NCBI GenBank assembly: GCA_964544285.1
Contig: CAZJAQ010000001.1
Location: 1 to 64,000 of the forward strand
Length of the DNA stretch: 64,000 bases
Direction of reading: 5' to 3'
DNA from: CAYGVX01 sp964544285
GTDB lineage: Archaea; Thermoproteota; Bathyarchaeia; Bathyarchaeales; SOJC01
The notes under the pieces are model-generated. The model was given only the letters and a program-made list of their open reading frames with translations. It was not told the origin of the DNA and did no database searches. Positions within the stretch are counted from its first letter, which is position 1. The number at the start of each line of letters is the position of its first letter. Made by a program: the position numbers and the translations under genes. Shown here in pieces: positions 39,711-47,776 of the stretch.

Positions 39711-40396
39711 TCTTCGTCTCGTCTGGATGGGCACCATTGGTTAAATGGGCATCGAGAGCATAAGGGGTTCCTCGCCCTGCAGAACCTTCTTCCATGCAAG
39801 ATCAGCAAGACGTGGACAGCATAGTAGTCTTCGGGGTCGAAGAGCTGTTGAAGCCCTCTCCTAACTTCTTCATGATTGGCTTTCACGTCTACAAGCCCTA
39901 GGCGTTTAGTAACTCGGTTCACGTGGGTATCCACGGGCAAAGTGGGTTTCTGTGCGCTGAAAAGGAGCACAACGTCAGCGGTCTTCGGTCCCACACCAGG
40001 CAGTTCAAGCAGTTTTTCGCGGGCTTGTTCGAGAGGTGTCTCGAAGATGAAGTTGAGAGAGCCACCAAAACGTTCTAGGACGATGTTGGCAAGCTTTTTG
40101 ATGGTTCTTGCTTTGTTGCGGTACAACCCCGCCACTTTGAGGGCTTCTTCAATTCCCTCTATGCTGGCCTTCGAGAGGGCTTCGGGGCTTATCTCAAACT
40201 GCTTCGAGAGGTTTTCGAAGGCTCTAGCCGTGTTTCTGCTTGCTGTGTTCTGAGAGATCACGGTGACAATCAGCGTTTCGAAGGGGTTTCTCGCTCTGCC
40301 TCTCCAGTCTGGCAGCTTAGACTCTTTTCGGAGCACTTCCAAGATTTTGTTTGCCCTCGTCTGAGTTGTGTTGCATGTCACCATTTTAAGCAGCAT
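39707..40396 (-). CDS. nth: Endonuclease III (HhH-GPD DNA glycosylase/AP lyase)
   Basis: A 229-residue base-excision repair enzyme for oxidised pyrimidines. The helix-hairpin-helix LPGVGPKTADV contains the catalytic lysine, LPVDTHVNR the catalytic aspartate, and the C-terminal CRARNPLCSRCPFNQWC binds a [4Fe-4S] cluster. ATG codons at 40396 and 40384 are both usable as starts. It stands alone between grc3 and a divergent parvulin gene. Confidence 0.93.
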   Translation of the reverse strand: MLLKMVTCNTTQTRANKILEVLRKESKLPDWRGRARNPFETLIVTVISQNTASRNTARAFENLSKQFEISPEALSKASIEGIEEALKVAGLYRNKARTIKKLANIVLERFGGSLNFIFETPLEQAREKLLELPGVGPKTADVVLLFSAQKPTLPVDTHVNRVTKRLGLVDVKANHEEVRRGLQQLFDPEDYYAVHVLLILHGRRFCRARNPLCSRCPFNQWCPSRRDED

Positions 40397-40446
40397 CGCT
40401 GAAGCACTGGGAGAACCTTATAAACGGTTTCGTGCAATTATCCTTT

Positions 40447-40722
40447 ATGCCAGACAAAGTTCACTGCGCCCACATCCTTGTCAAGACGGAGAAAGAAGCA
40501 AACGCAGTCTTGGAGCGGTTGAAGAAGGGAGAAAAGTTTGCCAACATGGCCAAAGAAGTTTCACTCTGTCCCTCGGGAAAACGGGGCGGAGACCTCGGAA
40601 CCTTCGACAGAGGAGTAATGGTCAAGGAATTCGAGACTGCTGCCTTCGCCTTAGAGAAAGGACAGCTTTCACCCCTCGTAAAGACGAAGTATGGATACCA
40701 CGTGATAAAGAGGCTCGAATAA
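40447..40722 (+). CDS. Parvulin-type peptidyl-prolyl isomerase
   Basis: A 91-residue single-domain parvulin (PpiC/Pin4-like) without signal peptide, so cytosolic. The family core is complete: HCAHILVKTEKEA, FANMAKEVSLCPSGKRGGDLG and SPLVKTKYGYHVIKRLE. The ATG at 40447 is preceded at about 25 bp by an AT-rich box (ATAAACGGTTT), suggesting a short or absent leader; an earlier TTG-type start at 40432 would add five residues. Confidence 0.9.
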   Translation: MPDKVHCAHILVKTEKEANAVLERLKKGEKFANMAKEVSLCPSGKRGGDLGTFDRGVMVKEFETAAFALEKGQLSPLVKTKYGYHVIKRLE

Positions 40723-40812
40723 GCACAAGATTCCCCCCTTCCTCTTCAAACTATCCTAACTAAACACTAAATACTGGTTGTGTAGAGCTAATTATGACAC
40801 GGTGAACCTTGA

Positions 40813-41205
40813 ATGGCACGAGCGACGATTGTGAAGGAAGAAATCTCAGAGAAAAACATGCGATTTCTAGCCATCTACATTGAGACGAAGAACGCGGTTT
40901 TGGTTTTCCTCAGCGAAGCCGAAGACCAACTTGGCACTCTAGCGGCATCGATTCCGCCAACCACCGAGATAATAACTCAACCACTCCTTTCTTCAGTGCT
41001 CCTAGGCGACAGAAACACCACAACAGCACGCATGCTGGCTGAACACCTCGCCGCCAAGACTGGCAAGATAGGCCTAGTCTCCATACACCTCAGAACCATT
41101 AGCGAAGCCGAAGCAACCCCGCTTCTCATGAAGCTCTTCGACAAAGTCACCACGATGAGCAAAGCTGGGCAGGAGCATTTTGAAGGGGAGAGCGTTAGAA
41201 CATGA
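40813..41205 (+). CDS. PAC4-like proteasome assembly chaperone homologue
   Basis: A 130-residue protein resembling eukaryotic PAC4/PSMG4: LAIYIETKNAVLVFLSE, then LAASIPPT..., SSVLLGDRNTTTARMLAEHLAAKTGK and VSIHL correspond to the human protein's order of conserved segments (TSLLGD..DTTS..LAQRLARKTNKQVFVSYNL). PAC3/PAC4 help assemble the proteasome alpha ring. Here it is coupled by ATGA overlap to a UbiD-family decarboxylase, not to a proteasome gene, so it may have another role. Confidence 0.6.
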   Translation: MARATIVKEEISEKNMRFLAIYIETKNAVLVFLSEAEDQLGTLAASIPPTTEIITQPLLSSVLLGDRNTTTARMLAEHLAAKTGKIGLVSIHLRTISEAEATPLLMKLFDKVTTMSKAGQEHFEGESVRT

Positions 41206-42554
41206 GCCTGCGAAGCTTCCTCAAAGAAACCGAGAAAGAACGGGACGTGTTGCATGTAGGGGAGAGGGTTTCGCCACGATTCGAATTTTCCTCCATAATC
41301 AAAGTCTTCGACCAAGAAGGACCGCTGCTCTTCTTCGACAACGTCAAGGACTGCGAGACAAAAGTCGTTGCAAACGTTTGCGGAACAAGAGAGAGGCTCT
41401 GCAGAGCCCTACAGGTTGGAAAAGAGAAACTATACAATTGTCTGACTGCTGCTTGGAGTTCACCAACCAAACCAAAGATCGTCGAAGACGGTCCAGTGAA
41501 GGAAGTGGCGGAAAAGCCGCAACTGTCCAAAATCCCAATCTTAACCCATTTCGAGAAAGACGCGGGACCATACATCACCTCAGCCATAGCCTCAGCACGC
41601 AGCCCAGACAAGAAGATCGAGAACGTCTCAATACATAGGCTCCAAACGCTTGACGATAAACATCTAGCCATCAGACTCGTACCCCGCCATCTCTACGAAC
41701 TCTGGAGTATAGCGAAAAAAGCAAAACAAGACTTAGAGGTAGCCATCTCCATAGGGTTGCACCCAGCGGTCTCGATGGCAGCCACCGCCATGGTGCCCTT
41801 CGGCATCAGCGAATATGGAGTAGCCAACACGTTGCTCAAGGGTAAGCTTAACCTGCTGAAATGCGAACACGTAGACGTCTACGTGCCCGCAGAAGCCGAA
41901 TACGTCTTAGAAGGCGTCATGTCGACTCAAAAAGAGGTTTTGGAAGGACCGCTCGTCGACATAACAGGCACCTACGACATCCAAAGAAAACAACCCGTCA
42001 TCGAATTAGTCGGTGTAATGCGACGCAAAGACGCAGTCTATCAAGCCCTCTTACCCTCTGGATGCGAGCATAAGCTTTTGATGGGATTACCTCGAGAAGT
42101 GAAGATTTGGGAAGCGGTTGCCAACACTGTGCCGAAGGTCAAGGCGGTTAACCTCAGCTACGGCGGCTGCGGCTGGCTCCACGCCATCGTCTCCATCGAG
42201 AAGCAGAAGGACAGAGACGCCAAGAACGCTTTAATGGCCACTTTTGCTGCGCATCCGAGTCTCAAGCACGCTGTAGTCGTCGACACCGACATAGACGTCT
42301 ACAGTCCAGCAGAGGTGGAATGGGCAGTTGCCACGCGCTTCCAAGCGAGCGAAGACTTAATCGTCATTCCAAAGGCTCGAGGCTCCACGTTAGACCCTTC
42401 CGCAGACCAAGAGTCGGGCGAGACGACGAAGATGGGCATAGACGCCACTCGCCCGCTTAGCAGAAAACCGGAAAAATTCGAGTTGGCTAAGATACCGACC
42501 GCCCGCCACGTTGAAAGGGTGATAGATGGGTTACGTGGCATGTTGGGAAAATAG
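41202..42554 (+). CDS. UbiD family (de)carboxylase
   Basis: A 450-residue UbiD-type enzyme, which uses prenylated FMN to decarboxylate or carboxylate unsaturated or aromatic acids. The conserved core includes SIGLHPAVSMAATAMVPFGISEYGVA, EAEYVLEGV, GPLVDITGTYD and the late KMGIDATRP. No UbiX-type prenyltransferase is in the window. It overlaps the PAC4-like gene by 4 bp. In archaea such enzymes can act in isoprenoid (anhydromevalonate) or quinone synthesis; which one cannot be told from sequence. Confidence 0.85.
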   Translation: MSLRSFLKETEKERDVLHVGERVSPRFEFSSIIKVFDQEGPLLFFDNVKDCETKVVANVCGTRERLCRALQVGKEKLYNCLTAAWSSPTKPKIVEDGPVKEVAEKPQLSKIPILTHFEKDAGPYITSAIASARSPDKKIENVSIHRLQTLDDKHLAIRLVPRHLYELWSIAKKAKQDLEVAISIGLHPAVSMAATAMVPFGISEYGVANTLLKGKLNLLKCEHVDVYVPAEAEYVLEGVMSTQKEVLEGPLVDITGTYDIQRKQPVIELVGVMRRKDAVYQALLPSGCEHKLLMGLPREVKIWEAVANTVPKVKAVNLSYGGCGWLHAIVSIEKQKDRDAKNALMATFAAHPSLKHAVVVDTDIDVYSPAEVEWAVATRFQASEDLIVIPKARGSTLDPSADQESGETTKMGIDATRPLSRKPEKFELAKIPTARHVERVIDGLRGMLGK

Positions 42555-42584
42555 GGCGTACGTGTTCTGCAACTTGTTTTTGAG

Positions 42585-43775
42585 CTAGGCTTTCTCCTTT
42601 ACTCTCTTCGCAACCGCCCTACCCAAAGCAACGGCTTTTTCCACGTGCTCAGCCTTCGGAGGTCCGCGAATCTCCAGCGTATCAACAACTTCGAAGCCGC
42701 CTTGTTCCAAATGTGCCTTTATCCGCCTCGCTGCTCCACCGCCCCAGCCGAAGGAGCCGAAGACAGCCGCAACTTTTCCCCTGATGTCGAAGGAAGCGAC
42801 GAGCTCAGTTGCGTACACTGCCAGGGGGTGGGCTCCGCCTAGGACTGTGGGCGTGCCGATGACGACGGCGCTCGCGTCCACCAAATCCCTGAGCACATGG
42901 GAGATGTCGGCGACTGTGAGGTTGTAGGGCACTGCTTCCACGCCCTCGGACGAAATTGTCTCAGTAATCGTCCTCTCCAAGGCTTGCGTGCTTCCCCACA
43001 TTGATACATAGACGACCACGACTTTCCTCTCTAAGGGTCCCCGTGTCCATTTTTCGTAAGCCTCGACGATGGGCTGAGGGTTTCGGTACACGGGTCCGTG
43101 GCTGGGAGCAATCATCTTCGGGTTCAAGGGCTTCACTTTGTCCAGGGCTTCTTGGGCTGACGCGGCGAAGGGCATCATGATTTCAGCGTAGTACCGCTTA
43201 GCTTCAGGCGGCAGCAGCGCGCCTACCTCGTCGGCGTAAAGCTTGTCCGAAGTCAAGTGGGCGCCGAAGAAGTCGCATGGAAACAGAATGCCGTCTTCAA
43301 CGTCGAAAGTGAACATGGTCTCGGGCCAATGCAGCCAAGGAGCCTCGATAAACCTCAAAGTCTTGCCCCCGAGCTCCAGCGTATCGCCCTCTTTCACGAC
43401 CATTCTCCTCTCAGCCGGCACGTCGAAGAACACTTCAGCCATGTTAGCGCCGAGCTTGGTTGCAACGAGCTTCGCATTCTTGGCAACTTTCATGATTGCG
43501 GGGATTCCGCCAGCGTGGTCGGGCTCGGCGTGGTTCATTATCACGTAGTCTATTTTTTCTGCAGGCAAGGTTTGGTTGATTTTTGTGAGGAGAGTTTCTT
43601 CAAAACCTGGGTTGGTTGTGTCGATTAGTGCTGTCTTGTTTTTGCCCAGGACTAGGTATGAGTTGTAGGATGTGCCGTAGGGCAGTGGGATGAAGGCGTC
43701 GAAGACTCTGCGGTTCCAATCCTCTATGCCGACCCAGAAGACGTTGGAACTTATCTCCACGGTTTTTAGGGGCAT
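42585..43775 (-). CDS. fprA: A-type flavodiiron protein (FprA family)
   Basis: A 396-residue cytosolic oxygen (or nitric oxide) reductase. The N-terminal metallo-beta-lactamase domain has the diiron ligands H82, E84, D86, H87 in NHAEPDHAGG, plus HWPETMF and PCDFFGAH. The C-terminal flavodoxin domain starts near 252 (VVVVYVSMWGSTQALERTI) and binds FMN. The enzyme suits a strict anaerobe that must remove traces of O2 with electrons from rubredoxin or F420H2. Confidence 0.92.
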   Translation of the reverse strand: MPLKTVEISSNVFWVGIEDWNRRVFDAFIPLPYGTSYNSYLVLGKNKTALIDTTNPGFEETLLTKINQTLPAEKIDYVIMNHAEPDHAGGIPAIMKVAKNAKLVATKLGANMAEVFFDVPAERRMVVKEGDTLELGGKTLRFIEAPWLHWPETMFTFDVEDGILFPCDFFGAHLTSDKLYADEVGALLPPEAKRYYAEIMMPFAASAQEALDKVKPLNPKMIAPSHGPVYRNPQPIVEAYEKWTRGPLERKVVVVYVSMWGSTQALERTITETISSEGVEAVPYNLTVADISHVLRDLVDASAVVIGTPTVLGGAHPLAVYATELVASFDIRGKVAAVFGSFGWGGGAARRIKAHLEQGGFEVVDTLEIRGPPKAEHVEKAVALGRAVAKRVKEKA

Positions 43776-43968
43776 GTGTTAACACCGTCTCTGACTACAA
43801 GGTTGCTCCTAAATAAAACTATACACTAATATGCAGAAATTCGTTCTCGGTTTCATTCAGCCTGATGTTTTTTCGTTCGTTGTCGAGGGCAGAATCTGCA
43901 CCCTGCCTGTGTTTGTCTTTTTTCGCAGAGACAAAGCCTAAAGAGAAGCCACGGCGAATCTCTTCTGG

Positions 43969-43976
43969 TTTATATC
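43969..43976 (+). promoter_or_regulatory. TATA box of the CBS-domain gene
   Basis: TTTATATC lies 33-40 bp before the ATG at 44009, consistent with a short leader. The 190 bp upstream contain only a small GGCAG/CTGCC hairpin near 43890-43910 and no gene I can support. Confidence 0.45.
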
Positions 43977-44008
43977 TCGGGTGTAGAATATTAGGTGTGG
44001 TTGAGTTT

Positions 44009-44464
44009 ATGTCCTTGAAAGTTGAAGACGTGATGGTGAAAGAAGTAATCACCGTGGACGAGAAGTCGACCGTGAAGGAAGCAGCCGACATCATGAACAA
44101 GTTTGAAATAGGCTGCCTCATCGTAACCAAAGATGGAAAAGCAAACGGCATACTGACCGAGCGGGACTTGTTGAAAAGGGTGTTGAGCGACGCAAGGAAC
44201 CCGAAAACGACGAAAGTGGGAGCTGTGATGTCTAAGCCCCTCATCGTAGTGGAGCCAGACATGGACTTGGAAGAAGCCGCCAAGCTGATGTTTAAGCTGA
44301 AGATAAAGAAGCTTCCCGTGGTTCAAGACGGACGGTTAATGGGGCTGGTGACGCTTACTGACCTTGCTCGTTTTCAGCCGCAGATGATTCGCATCCTTAA
44401 GAAACTGAGTGAACAGATGGCGCCGAGGCGCATGCAGAAAGTCGTCGACTACTACGTCGTATAA
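44009..44464 (+). CDS. CBS-domain pair protein
   Basis: A 151-residue protein made of two CBS domains (about 8-62 and 72-128), each with the usual VMVKEVITVDEKSTVKEAADIMN-type start and GILTERDLL or GLVTLTDLA end, then a short C-terminal helix. CBS pairs bind adenosyl ligands such as AMP or SAM. I start at the ATG at 44009; the frame upstream to 43865 reads through the promoter and looks non-coding. The partner it regulates is not evident. Confidence 0.85.
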   Translation: MSLKVEDVMVKEVITVDEKSTVKEAADIMNKFEIGCLIVTKDGKANGILTERDLLKRVLSDARNPKTTKVGAVMSKPLIVVEPDMDLEEAAKLMFKLKIKKLPVVQDGRLMGLVTLTDLARFQPQMIRILKKLSEQMAPRRMQKVVDYYVV

Positions 44465-44607
44465 CAGTTTTCACACCTTCTAAGACGCTCGTAAAGAATA
44501 CCCTCTCGCTCACAGATGCAGATGATGGCGTCTCGCATTATCTGACTCCAAGGGATAACAAAAACATAAGGGACAAGCGTTCAAGAGAAGAGAAAAAGGA
44601 GAGGAGA

Positions 44608-44859
44608 TTACATGCAAGGGGTTCTCCTGCTTGCGTACATTAATGCTAAGGCGCGCTTTCGTTCTGCTTCTATCTGGTATGTCAGACCATGAGTCACTTG
44701 TGCTGGAAGGCTTGCTGGGGAGTCGCACTCTTCAGCTGGGCTGTACGCTCCGCAGGCTTGCTCACCAAGGTCTACGGCTCTTTTGATCGAGGCATCGCCA
44801 AGTTTGCCCCCTAGTCCCGCATGAGGGGTTTGGGTTTTCCTTCCTATTTTCCACATCAT
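44608..44859 (-). CDS. Small protein of unknown function, divergent from the ArsR-type regulator
   Basis: An 83-residue frame with a very good ribosome-binding site: GGAGGTGA (complement of 44863-44870) is 3 nt from the first ATG (44859) and 6 nt from a second (44856). The product contains four cysteines, the segment AGLGGKLGDASIKRAVDLGEQACGAYS and a basic C-terminus; no signal peptide or membrane helix. I recognise no family. It shares a 136-bp promoter gap with the regulator gene and is a likely target of it. Confidence 0.55.
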   Translation of the reverse strand: MMWKIGRKTQTPHAGLGGKLGDASIKRAVDLGEQACGAYSPAEECDSPASLPAQVTHGLTYQIEAERKRALALMYASRRTPCM

Positions 44860-44895
44860 CTTTCACCTCCACGTGCATCTTTCTGTTAATATGTT

Positions 44896-44938
44896 CATCT
44901 TAATACTAAGATGACCGTATCTTATAAAGATATCGGTC
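44896..44938. promoter_or_regulatory. Two adjacent inverted repeats, likely operators, between divergent genes
   Basis: CATCTTA-ATAC-TAAGATG (44896-44913) is a perfect 7-bp-arm inverted repeat. It adjoins GACCGTATCTT-ATA-AAGATA-T-CGGTC (44913-44938), an 11-bp-arm repeat with one extra base. They lie about 15 bp upstream of the TTTTATAC TATA box (44954-44961) of the ArsR-type gene and just upstream of the divergent small gene. This is the expected place for sites of an autoregulating winged-helix repressor. Confidence 0.65.
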
Positions 44939-44995
44939 TTAATAGCAAAACCCTTTTATACCCATTCATACACATACATAGTGAGGAAAACAAAC

Positions 44996-45539
44996 ATGAA
45001 AGCTACAAAAGTAATAAGCGACCCCGAAGCATTCAAACTGTTCGCCGACGAGACCAGAAGAAAAATAGTGTTCCTGCTCCGCGCCAAAGAGATGACTGTA
45101 AGCCAGATCGCCCAAGAGCTCAACATCACCCCGCAGACGGTCTACCACCACACAAAAAAGCTCGTCGACGGCGGCATGGTAGAAGTGACGCGAGAAGTGC
45201 GCGTAGACCACCTCATCGAAAGCTACTACCAAGCCACGGCGGAGACTTTCCAATTCACCGTTGGAAAGACGTCCAGCAGCGCAAAGGCACTGAGAGAACA
45301 GATAGAGTCATCGCTAAACGCCTTGAAGAAAATGGGTTACAAGATACAGTACGACGAAAAAGCCGTGACCCAGTTAGCCAAGCTTGAGATGGAAATGAAT
45401 GAATGCTGCGGCGCCAAAGAAGCGGAGGACGCCATCTCTAAACTGGATGACGTTGACTTGATGACGAAGCTGTCTGTTCAGGAGTACATAGGTCTCCTTT
45501 CGATGTCTGATGAAGAACTTGCCAAAGAAGATGAGATTA
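44996..45539 (+). CDS. ArsR-type winged-helix transcription regulator (cut by assembly gap)
   Basis: At least 181 residues. The N-terminal ArsR-type winged helix (about 8-75) reads DPEAFKLFADETRRKIVFLLRAKEMTVSQIAQ..., with recognition helix TPQTVYHHTKKL. The rest is helical and includes NECCGAKEAED near residue 134. GTGAGG 9 nt before the ATG at 44996 is the ribosome-binding site. The frame runs into the 100-N gap, so the C-terminus is missing. The adjacent inverted repeats suggest autoregulation; the signal sensed is unknown. Confidence 0.75.
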
Positions 45540-45639
45540 NNNNNNNNNNNNNNNNNNNNNNNNNNNNNNNNNNNNNNNNNNNNNNNNNNNNNNNNNNNNN
45601 NNNNNNNNNNNNNNNNNNNNNNNNNNNNNNNNNNNNNNN
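45540..45639. other. Assembly gap (100 N)
   Basis: Exactly 100 undetermined bases, the conventional length for a gap of unknown size. It cuts the 3' ends of two convergent genes, the ArsR-type regulator and a cysteine-containing hypothetical protein; additional genes may be missing here. Confidence 0.99.
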
Positions 45640-46160
45640 GGGTCTGGTGGGCACATTCTGCACACGACTTCTATGTTGGGGTTAAACTCCTTCGCAAAGC
45701 TTTGAAGATAGCCAAAGCGTACTTGTTTGCATGGAAACTCGCCCAATCCCTTGCTCATCCTCGTCTCTTGGGTTCGGCAGCGTGTCACTCGGAAAACCCC
45801 CTGCTTAGCCAATGCCTCCCATTCTTTCTCGGTCTGGTAGAGAGCCCAGCTCGTGTTGCGAAGGGTCTTTATCAAGGCTGCAACATCGTTGTCCTTCACG
45901 TCCAACGTTTCCTTCAATTCCCTAGCCTCGAGTTTTCCCATGATTCTCCAGCAGCCCGCGTCAATCTCAGTAGCCGCCTCTGTCCCGAATTTTTCCTCTA
46001 TCCCGAGGAAGTAGAGTCCGTCAACTCGCCAGAGGTTCTTGATATGCAAGAAAAACAGTTCGAGCAACTTGTCTTTGGGTATGTTGCCCAGCATTTCCAA
46101 GTCTTCTTTAGTTGGCCAACTCATGCTGCACACCGTCTTAATCGGAACTATTCTTTTCAC
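45640..46160 (-). CDS. Conserved hypothetical protein (DUF6125-like), 3' end lost in the gap
   Basis: About 173 residues are visible before the gap. The sequence WPTKEDLEMLGNIPKDKLLELFFLHIKNLWRVDGLYFLGIEEKFG, followed by IDAGCWRIMGKLEARELKETL, resembles a family of cytosolic proteins I know only as DUF6125-like, found in archaea and anaerobic bacteria. The C-terminal half has cysteines (VTRCRTQ, FPCKQVRFG, VVCRMCPP) that may bind metal. Start ATG at 46160 or 46124. The name is tentative and the function unknown. Confidence 0.55.
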
Positions 46161-46184
46161 GAGCGCAAATAAGCCTTCAGTCGG

Positions 46185-47312
46185 CTAAACTAGAGTCTTC
46201 TGTTCTTTGCCCGAGATAAGACTCGACGCCCTCACCCCGACAAGCCTCACTTTCCTGCCTCTGCCCAGATAGGGCTGAGCGAGTTCTCGCACTGCTTTCT
46301 GGATGCTCTGCAGGTCGTTTGTGAAGAAAGACAAAGTCTTCCCATGGGTGTGGGTTTCAAAGTTTTCGTAGCGGATTTTGACTGTCACCGTCTTGAAGAG
46401 TAGCTTGCGTTCCACGAGTTCCCCGTGGATTTCTACGCTGAGCTTGTCTAACGCTTCGAAGACGGGCTCGTAGTCAGCCGTGTCTTCTTCAAAAGTGGTT
46501 TCTCTGCCCACAGACTTGACCACGCCTCTTTCGGCGACTTTGCTCTCATCTACGCCTCGGGCTGAGAGGTGATACTGAGCTCCCATCACACCGAACTTTT
46601 CGGTTAAGACTGAGGCGTCGAAAGCTGCTAAATCGCCTATCGTCTTAATGCCCATCTCGTTCAGCTTGTGCTCCGTTTTCTTGCCCACCCACAGCAATTT
46701 TCGCACGGGCAACGGAGCCAAGAAACGTTCCACCTCACTTTCCATGATAACCGTCAAACCGTCGGGCTTCTTAAAGTCGCTGGCAATCTTAGCTACGAGC
46801 TTGTTGGGACCCACACCGATGGAACAAGTGAGCCTCTCCTTCTCGTAAACCTCGCACTTTACAGCCTCAGCCAACTTTCTCGCCTCTTCAAAACTGTTTA
46901 CTCTCTGGCTAACGTCCAGAAAAGCCTCGTCGAGCCCCCACTGCTCAAACTTGTCCGCGTATTTTCGCAGAATCTCCATGATTCGAGACGAAGTCTGGAT
47001 GTAGAGCTTGAAGTTGGGCTGCAAGTACACGGCTTGAGGACAGAGCTTCCAAGCACGCGAGATGGGCATGCCCGACCGTACGCCGTATTTTCTTGCCTCG
47101 TAGTTACAAGTACTCACGACCCCTCTCCCTCTTCCCTCCTTAGGGTCAGCTCCGACAACGACGGGCTTCCCCTTCAATTCCGGATGCCCACGCTCTTCCA
47201 CTGCGGCGTAGAATTGGTCCATGTCAACGTGAAAGATTATTCTGCGTTTGGCATCGTCTCTATTTTCTACTTGCATCCGCTCAACCGCCCAAGACCCTAT
47301 GCGAGTCTTCAT
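46185..47312 (-). CDS. dinB: DNA polymerase IV (Y-family, DinB)
   Basis: A 375-residue translesion polymerase. The catalytic carboxylates are visible in FHVDMDQFYAAVEE (about 27-40) and WGLDEAFLDVS (about 124-134); the YEARKYGVRSGMP finger segment, the helix-hairpin-helix thumb (LLWVGKKTEHKLNEMGI) and the little-finger domain (about 240-365) follow. The usual C-terminal PCNA-binding motif is not obvious; the protein ends in EQKTLV. Starts at 47312 or 47276 are possible. Confidence 0.94.
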   Translation of the reverse strand: MKTRIGSWAVERMQVENRDDAKRRIIFHVDMDQFYAAVEERGHPELKGKPVVVGADPKEGRGRGVVSTCNYEARKYGVRSGMPISRAWKLCPQAVYLQPNFKLYIQTSSRIMEILRKYADKFEQWGLDEAFLDVSQRVNSFEEARKLAEAVKCEVYEKERLTCSIGVGPNKLVAKIASDFKKPDGLTVIMESEVERFLAPLPVRKLLWVGKKTEHKLNEMGIKTIGDLAAFDASVLTEKFGVMGAQYHLSARGVDESKVAERGVVKSVGRETTFEEDTADYEPVFEALDKLSVEIHGELVERKLLFKTVTVKIRYENFETHTHGKTLSFFTNDLQSIQKAVRELAQPYLGRGRKVRLVGVRASSLISGKEQKTLV

Positions 47313-47400
47313 ACTGCAGAAGCATTGTGTTCCAATGCGTACATAGGCTTTTTCCGAACACCCGAAGAATCAAGAGATGGTCTATTCGTAAGAGTGTCAA

Positions 47401-47665
47401 TTAAAACGTGTATCTAAAAGCTTCGGGACGCTGCGTGTAGACCTTGCCGAGCTTCTCTCTTAGGGAAGATGGGGAATCAACGATTTCCCTTAACATGTTG
47501 CGAGTCGGCACCACGACCGAAGCCTGAACCATACTCTTCAAAGTCCTTAGAGGAGTGCGCGTGATCCCCGCTGACGCCTTCAGCAATTCCAGATTCCACT
47601 CAATCGCTGCCAACTTCTTCTCGATCGGGAAAACCTGCCTTTTTTTTCGGGGTCATGTTTTTCAT
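47401..47665 (-). pseudogene. Small gene interrupted by a frameshift at an A8 run
   Basis: A TATA box (complement of 47694-47702) and GGGGG before an ATG at 47665 introduce MKNMTPKKK, which stops after 21 codons. Shifting by one base in the run of eight A (complement of 47640-47647) joins it to RQVFPIEKKLAAIEWNLELLK and a 70-residue tail ending EAFRYTF, about 88 residues in all. Without the shift, the tail could only start at a TTG at 47613. The cause may be an assembly or sequencing indel, a real mutation or programmed frameshifting. No family recognised. Confidence 0.45.
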
Positions 47666-47776
47666 GTCCCCCAAGACTATTATCTTGTCTATTGCTATAT
47701 AGGATAGTTATTCCTCTCGGAAACATGTTTCTAAAACCGACATATTCCAGCAGCGAAAACACGTTATCTGTATACA

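Noticed and set aside
41180..41671. Alternative frames over the 5' part of the UbiD gene on both strands
   Set aside because: The UbiD frame contains the conserved core; the others overlap it completely and have no signals.
43819..44283. 154-codon minus-strand frame opposite the CBS gene
   Set aside because: It covers the CBS promoter and the first CBS domain in antisense and has no ribosome-binding site.
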